The notes below the pieces were generated by a model. That model saw only the letters and a list, made by a program, of their open reading frames with translations. It was not told the DNA's origin and ran no database searches. Below, piece after piece: positions 59,782 to 64,000 of a stretch of DNA of 64,000 nucleotides (position 1 is its first letter; each line of letters begins with the position of its first letter). The DNA is taken from NCBI GenBank assembly GCA_046331625.1, contig JAXLQL010000005.1, positions 372,001-436,000 of the forward strand, read 5' to 3'. A program made the position numbers and the translations under genes. Origin of the DNA: JAXLQL01 sp046331625 (GTDB taxonomy: Bacteria; Acidobacteriota; Terriglobia; Bryobacterales; Bryobacteraceae).

Positions 59782-60728
59782 CCGGACCCGGCCTCGTCCA
59801 AATCGAAAATGCTCTCCCGCCCGGAGGCCGTGCTGTGCGAGGCCGCCTTCCCGAGTGGCTGCGCAAACCGATCACACATTTCCCGGCGGTCACGGCGCTC
59901 CAGCGCCAGCTTCGCGAGCGGCATCTCCACACAGTCTGCGAGTCGGCTCGCTGCCCGAATATCCACGAGTGCTTCCATCGCGGCCAAGCCACGTTCATGA
60001 TCCTGGGCAACCTGTGCACACGGGGCTGCGGATTCTGCTCGGTCCCCAAGGGATCGCGCGAGAAGCACGAGTTTTCGCTCGACGCATCCGAACCGGCCGA
60101 GGTGGGGCGAATGGCGGCGGCGATGAATCTGCGGTACGTGGTGATCACCAGCGTGAACCGCGACGACATGCCCGATGGCGGGTCGCAACATTTCGCCGAG
60201 ACCGTCCGCTCGGTGCGAACCGCGCTGCCGCAAGCTCGCATCGAAGTGCTGACGCCGGATTTCCAAGGCAACCTCGACGCGGTGCGGCGCGTGCTCGATG
60301 CGGGGCCCGACGTGTTCAATCACAACATGGAGACCGTGCGGCGGCTCTACCGGCGTGTGCGTCCCCAAGCCGATTACGAGCAGTCGCTGCGTGTACTGCG
60401 CGCCGCCAAGGAGCATCGTCCAGACGTGTTGACGAAGTCGGGCCTGATGGTGGGGCTCGGTGAGTCGCACGACGAGGTTCACGAGTTGCTCGCAGACCTG
60501 CGTCAGCACGCGCTGGCTGACGTTGCCACCATCGGACAATACTTGCAGCCCACGCGCCGAAATCTTCCCGTAATTCGCTACGTGACGCCAGCGGAGTTCG
60601 ACGCCTACCGCGACGAAGGCTTGGCCCGCGGCTTCAAGATGGTTTTCAGCGGACCATTCGTGCGCAGCTCCTACATGGCCGACAAGGTGAGCGAAGAAGC
60701 CGCCGCCGGGGGAGACCACCTGCTTTGA
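59778..60728 (+). CDS. lipA: Lipoyl synthase
   Basis: A 316-residue radical SAM enzyme that inserts sulfur into octanoyl groups to make lipoyl cofactors for 2-oxoacid dehydrogenases. Both iron-sulfur clusters are visible: auxiliary Cys54, Cys59 and Cys65 (CESARCPNIHEC) and radical SAM Cys80, Cys84 and Cys87 (CTRGCGFC). The C-terminal RSSYMADK holds the conserved serine ligand. It starts at a TTG overlapping the upstream stop, and its stop overlaps the next TTG start. Lipoate would be needed by the E2 partner of an E1 alpha/beta complex, although that complex is not linked here. Confidence 0.93.
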   Translation: MTGPGLVQIENALPPGGRAVRGRLPEWLRKPITHFPAVTALQRQLRERHLHTVCESARCPNIHECFHRGQATFMILGNLCTRGCGFCSVPKGSREKHEFSLDASEPAEVGRMAAAMNLRYVVITSVNRDDMPDGGSQHFAETVRSVRTALPQARIEVLTPDFQGNLDAVRRVLDAGPDVFNHNMETVRRLYRRVRPQADYEQSLRVLRAAKEHRPDVLTKSGLMVGLGESHDEVHELLADLRQHALADVATIGQYLQPTRRNLPVIRYVTPAEFDAYRDEGLARGFKMVFSGPFVRSSYMADKVSEEAAAGGDHLL

Positions 60729-62206
60729 ACTGGGCTTTAGCCGCGCTCTCGGCGGTGCTCTCGGTGCTCTTGTTCCCGGAGTGGAACATCCACCTCTTCG
60801 CACCAGTCGCGCTGGCTCCTCTGCTGGTGGCAGCAGCGCGTGAACCGAGTTGGAAGCGGCGTGCGCTGTTCGGCGAACTCGCAGGCTTCCTCTACTGGCT
60901 CGGAGTCTGCAATTGGACCGAATGGGTGCTCGAGCATCACGGCGCCATGGATCGCCCTCTCGCTCTTCTCGCCTTGGTCTTGATGTGCGTGGTGAAGGGG
61001 GCACTATGGTCGCTATTCACTGTGCTCGCCGGACCCATCATGCGCAAGCCCTGGGCTGTTCCCGCCATAGCCGCACTGTGGACCGGCATCGAGCGATTGA
61101 ACTCGCCCCAAGGCTTCGCTTGGCTCACCTTGGGCAATGCTGGAATCGAGATGGGGATCCCGCTGCGTCTTGCTCCGTACACCGGCGTCTACGGACTGTC
61201 GTTCGTGTTCGCGATGCTCGGCGCGGCAGTGGCGGTGGTGGTGCTGCGGCGCCCGCGCTTCGAATTGGCGCCGGCCGCCGTCCTAGCCGGACTGTTCGCG
61301 CTGCCTGCGATCCCTGACGAATGGAAGGTAACCGAAGAGGCGGTGGCGCTGCAACCGAACGTTCCGCAGAGCGAGCACATCGACGCGCGCCGCATGGCGC
61401 TGATGCTCAACCAGATGGTGGCAAGCACGGCCGCTGTCGCGCTGGACCCCGAGCGTCCGCATCCGCCGCTGCTGCTGTGGCCCGAATCTCCAGCGCCGCT
61501 CTACTTCGAAGCCGACGCCGGGTTCCGCCAAGAGGTGCAACGGCTCGCCCGGCTCGCCAAGTCGTCGTTTCTATTCGGCACCGTACTCTTCACGCCCGGC
61601 GGTGCACCGCTCAATTCGGCGCAGATGGTGGGCCCCGAAGGCAACCCGGTTGCACGCTACGACAAGATGTACCTGGTGCCATTCGGCGAATTCATACCAC
61701 CGATGTTCGGTTGGATCAACCGGATCACGCAAGAAGCGGGCGACTTCGAACCCGGCACGCGATTTCAAGTGATGTCCGCGGCAGGCCACGGCGTGGGTGC
61801 GTTCATCTGCTACGAGTCGGCGTTTCCGCATCTGGTGCGGCGATTCGCCGAAGGCGGCGGCGAAGTGCTGGTAAACATGACCAACGATGGATACTTCGGG
61901 CGCTCGGCCGCGCGTCAACAACACCTGTTGCTCGCCCGCATGCGTGCCGTGGAGAACCGGCGATGGCTGCTGCGGCCGACCAATGACGGCTACACCGCTG
62001 CGATTGACCCCGCGGGCCGCGTTCGCGCGCGCCTCGAACCGTTCCAGGCCACGGCCGGCCGATTGGGCTTTTCCTGGATCCGCGAAAACACGCTGTACTC
62101 GCGATACGGCGACTGGTTCGCGTGGGGCTGCCTGGCGCTCGGACTCGGACTGTACCTGGCCGCTCTTTTGCCTTCGAAGCCCCGTGTGCCACAATCGAGG
62201 CAATGA
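60725..62206 (+). CDS. lnt: Apolipoprotein N-acyltransferase
   Basis: A 493-residue membrane enzyme that adds the third acyl chain to lipoproteins. It has five to six transmembrane helices in the first 180 residues, a nitrilase-like domain with the catalytic triad Glu254 (WPESPAP), Lys314 (YDKMYLVPFGEFIP) and Cys362 (FICYESAFP), and a C-terminal helix. The TTG start overlaps the lipA stop. With many predicted lipoproteins in this window, the gene fits the diderm envelope. Confidence 0.9.
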   Translation: MNWALAALSAVLSVLLFPEWNIHLFAPVALAPLLVAAAREPSWKRRALFGELAGFLYWLGVCNWTEWVLEHHGAMDRPLALLALVLMCVVKGALWSLFTVLAGPIMRKPWAVPAIAALWTGIERLNSPQGFAWLTLGNAGIEMGIPLRLAPYTGVYGLSFVFAMLGAAVAVVVLRRPRFELAPAAVLAGLFALPAIPDEWKVTEEAVALQPNVPQSEHIDARRMALMLNQMVASTAAVALDPERPHPPLLLWPESPAPLYFEADAGFRQEVQRLARLAKSSFLFGTVLFTPGGAPLNSAQMVGPEGNPVARYDKMYLVPFGEFIPPMFGWINRITQEAGDFEPGTRFQVMSAAGHGVGAFICYESAFPHLVRRFAEGGGEVLVNMTNDGYFGRSAARQQHLLLARMRAVENRRWLLRPTNDGYTAAIDPAGRVRARLEPFQATAGRLGFSWIRENTLYSRYGDWFAWGCLALGLGLYLAALLPSKPRVPQSRQ

Positions 62207-63129
62207 CTGCCGACATGCTTCCGAGGGGCCGCACTCTCGCCCTGGCGTGCTTCATAGCTGTGCTGGTTGGATGCGGGGGCACCGGTCCGCGAAGCATTCT
62301 CGATGCGTCTCTCGCCGATCTGGTTCCGAACGACGCGATTCGACTGGTCGATCTCCGCGTCGACCGCCTCAAGACCTCACCCGTCTATGACCGCTTCAAG
62401 CCGCTGCTCGAGCAGCAGTCGCTCGAAGGCTTGGCCAAGGAGACAGGCTTCGACCCGCGCAAGGATCTCGACGAGGTGTTGCTGGTCTCCGATGGCAAGG
62501 GCATGTTCGGCCTTGCGCGCGGCCGCTTTGATCGCGCTTCGATCGAGAAGCGGCTCGCCGAGTCCGGAGCCAAGCGGGCAGACGTGGGCAGCGTCGTGGC
62601 GTTCGCGCTCGGCCAGCGGCTGGTCGCGCTGCCGGCCGCGACCGTGATCGCCGGAGGCGACGACGCGATCGTGCGGGCCGCCCTCGATCGCGCGGCGAAG
62701 AAGCAGCCATTCCCGGCTCACTTGGCGAAGTTGATGAACCCCGTGCCCGCGGGCGCCCACGCGTGGGCCGTGAGTTATGGTGCGCTCGAAGTGCCCGGCG
62801 ATGCGGGCGGTCCGGCGGCTAATGTCGCGAAGATTCTCGGCTCGGTGGATACGGGAACGCTGTGGGCGGACCTGTCGCGCGGCGTGCGGCTCGGAGCAGT
62901 CGGCACGGCCTCCGACGAGGCGGGAGCGAAGAAACTGCATGGGGCGATGCGCGGCATCGTCGGGCTGGGGCGGCTCTCGATCCCGGATGGCAAAGAGGAT
63001 CTCAAGAAGGTCTTTGACGCTGTCGACATTCGGCAGGAATCGAAGCAGGTGCGGCTATCCGCCGATGTGCCGCTCGAAGCAGTGAACGAGATTGCGGACA
63101 TGCTCGCCAAGTTCGGCCGCGGGAACTGA
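62203..63129 (+). CDS. Lipoprotein of unknown family
   Basis: A 308-residue lipoprotein; the ATG overlaps the lnt stop (ATGA). The leader RTLALACFIAVLVGCGGTG has Cys24 in a lipobox. No family is recognised; the mature chain shows two similar alpha/beta halves, and weakly resembles proteins that track divergence of a measured quantity (DUF3352-like). Last gene of the coupled lipA-lnt run. Confidence 0.6.
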   Translation: MTADMLPRGRTLALACFIAVLVGCGGTGPRSILDASLADLVPNDAIRLVDLRVDRLKTSPVYDRFKPLLEQQSLEGLAKETGFDPRKDLDEVLLVSDGKGMFGLARGRFDRASIEKRLAESGAKRADVGSVVAFALGQRLVALPAATVIAGGDDAIVRAALDRAAKKQPFPAHLAKLMNPVPAGAHAWAVSYGALEVPGDAGGPAANVAKILGSVDTGTLWADLSRGVRLGAVGTASDEAGAKKLHGAMRGIVGLGRLSIPDGKEDLKKVFDAVDIRQESKQVRLSADVPLEAVNEIADMLAKFGRGN

Positions 63130-63485
63130 GGCCTTCGGGCCGGCGTTGGCTTCAGCGTGACTCCGATATCGGCAGTTCGCCGCGCAGGGTGGGCTTTTGC
63201 CAGCGTGGGATTTCAGTCCCGCCACTCGGGCACGAGTTTCAAAGGCCCTTGGATCGGCACACTGCCGCACATCAGGCTTGCTCTTGGTCAGCCGCCGTCG
63301 ACATTTCGCTTCGGATCGGAGCAAGTGCACCTCTGCACCGGGCGCGTCCCTCAGCACCGCGGCCGCGCCAACGGACTCGCGCGCTGCAACTCGAACATCT
63401 CTGGCGCCAGATCCGACTGCGGCCCCCGGGAATCTTCGTCTAAAGGTTCTACGGTGTTTCGCCGATAAGGTCCCTGGAGGGTGGC
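63130..63485. other. 356-bp intergenic region containing a repeat
   Basis: No gene is recognised. It includes the eighth double-hairpin copy at 63183-63222 and ends in a good ribosome-binding site (CTGGAGGGTGGC) for the next gene. Confidence 0.5.
63183..63222 (+). repeat. Double-hairpin repeat, copy 8
   Basis: GGGCTTTTGCC followed by GTGGGATTTCAGTCCCGC, with two changes relative to the core that partly keep pairing (G-T). Confidence 0.65.
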
Positions 63486-64000
63486 GTGAGATTCGAAGCC
63501 GAAACCGGAGCTGTTTTTCGCGAACTGGCGCGGACCTGGCTGGCCTCCATGCCTCCAGGCGAGTCTGGGGAGCCACGTGTGTTCCAGTCCGGGACCACGC
63601 AGGTGGTGCTCGCCGAAGACGTCAGTTGCTCTGACGGGATGGAACTTGACGAGGTACTGCTGGTCCGGGGACGGTTCGAATGTGGGGCGCAGTGCCAGTT
63701 TCGCGGTCCCATCTATGTTGCGGGCGACGCTGTCATCGGCAAGGGCAGCCAGGTAGACGCCATTTGCGCCGACGGAAATCTCGTAGTAGGTTTGGGAGTC
63801 CAGGTGCGCCGTGCCGAGTGCGCCGGTTGGATGGACTTGCGCGCCGGAGCATGGGTGGACGAGGGCGTAGCGGAAGCAGGTATTCGCCTTTCCGATGACG
63901 CGGGCGGCGCAGGCTTGATGGCGCCAGAAATCGTCACGCTCGGCCACTGGGGCGCAAACGGCGCTATTCCACCTGTCCGCAGTTACCTCGAAATCAATCC
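63486..64000 (+). CDS. Bactofilin-like beta-helix protein, 3' end cut by window edge
   Basis: A GTG start behind GGAGGG opens a frame that stays open to the window edge (171 residues visible). It reads MRFEAETGAVFRELARTWLA at the N-terminus, then short beta-repeats with regularly spaced hydrophobic residues and glycines (VLLVRGRFECGAQCQFRG, IYVAGDAVIGKGSQV, GNLVVGLGVQVRRA). That is the pattern of polymer-forming bactofilin-type or left-handed beta-helix proteins. The match is by repeat character only, and the C-terminus is missing. Confidence 0.55.
   Translation, partial: MRFEAETGAVFRELARTWLASMPPGESGEPRVFQSGTTQVVLAEDVSCSDGMELDEVLLVRGRFECGAQCQFRGPIYVAGDAVIGKGSQVDAICADGNLVVGLGVQVRRAECAGWMDLRAGAWVDEGVAEAGIRLSDDAGGAGLMAPEIVTLGHWGANGAIPPVRSYLEIN

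Noticed and set aside
21001..64000. CRISPR array
   Set aside because: Repeats seen are dispersed hairpins or short phased boxes; there is no regular repeat-spacer array and no cas gene.

Overview
The window looks like part of a chromosome from an Acidobacteriota, most probably the Bryobacterales/Solibacter branch. The DNA is GC-rich with strongly GC-biased third codon positions. It carries family signatures typical of that group: two Oar-like TonB-dependent receptors with N-terminal carboxypeptidase-regulatory domains, DUF1549/DUF1553 and DUF1501 proteins, an ASPIC/UnbV FG-GAP protein, a TIGR03790 protein, a PEP-CTERM protein, many TPR proteins and many secreted, Tat-type or lipoprotein enzymes. 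This placement is an inference from gene content; there is no rRNA in the window.

Layout. 0-4.4 kb: a cytochrome P460-cupredoxin fusion (cut by the left edge), DUF1549/1553 and DUF1501 proteins, then a DUF433/DUF5615 antitoxin-toxin pair. 4.6-8.4 kb: a thiamine-diphosphate E1 alpha/beta pair whose alpha subunit has a Tat-like leader, a YgiT zinc-finger protein, two paralogous haem lipoproteins and a convergent cytochrome c. 8.5-13.9 kb: M20 peptidase, a small inverted-repeat element, dienelactone hydrolase, tRNA(CAT), three adjacent decayed genes (VOC, SRPBCC, ArsR), and intact DUF899. 13.9-20.8 kb (minus strand): alpha-L-fucosidase, a seven-haem-motif and an eight-haem-motif cytochrome, and a CRTAC1-like FG-GAP protein. 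20.9-29.6 kb: TonB receptor plus a large TPR protein, then a scar region containing a frameshifted secreted hydrolase, a truncated DUF420 gene and a partial second copy of the TPR gene. 29.6-37.4 kb: FAH, Gfo/Idh/MocA, nucleoside hydrolase, a TetR divergon, a beta-lactamase-like hydrolase, and a gluconate-dehydrogenase-type GMC pair. 37.5-47 kb: peptidase-MA/TPR protein, two poorly characterised proteins, a cytochrome-HhH fusion, divergent PQQ-type beta-propellers, an SGNH protein without its catalytic Ser and His, and a frameshifted GT87 gene. 47-56 kb: second TonB receptor, TPR, Tat-RidA, LprI-like, PEP-CTERM, sugar isomerase, TIGR03790 and cytochrome c. 56-63 kb: LysR, small proteins, rmlD-like gene, and a translationally coupled SPOR-lipA-lnt-lipoprotein run. 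A bactofilin-like gene is cut by the right edge.

The genes suggest a periplasm-centred lifestyle: outer-membrane uptake of polymers, secreted hydrolases and oxidoreductases, and a large set of c-type cytochromes to take electrons away. Threaded through the window is a dispersed family of double-hairpin repeats with the core GCGGGACTTCAGTCCCGC (eight copies seen). One copy lies inside a cytochrome coding sequence, just after the signal peptide. Seven loci are disrupted, clustered at 11.7-12.9, 27.0-28.7 and 46 kb.

The most noteworthy items are the repeat-encoded segment in the cytochrome, the Tat-leader E1 alpha, the SGNH pseudoenzyme, the cytochrome-HhH fusion, the partial TPR duplication and the three helically phased repeats upstream of the LysR gene.
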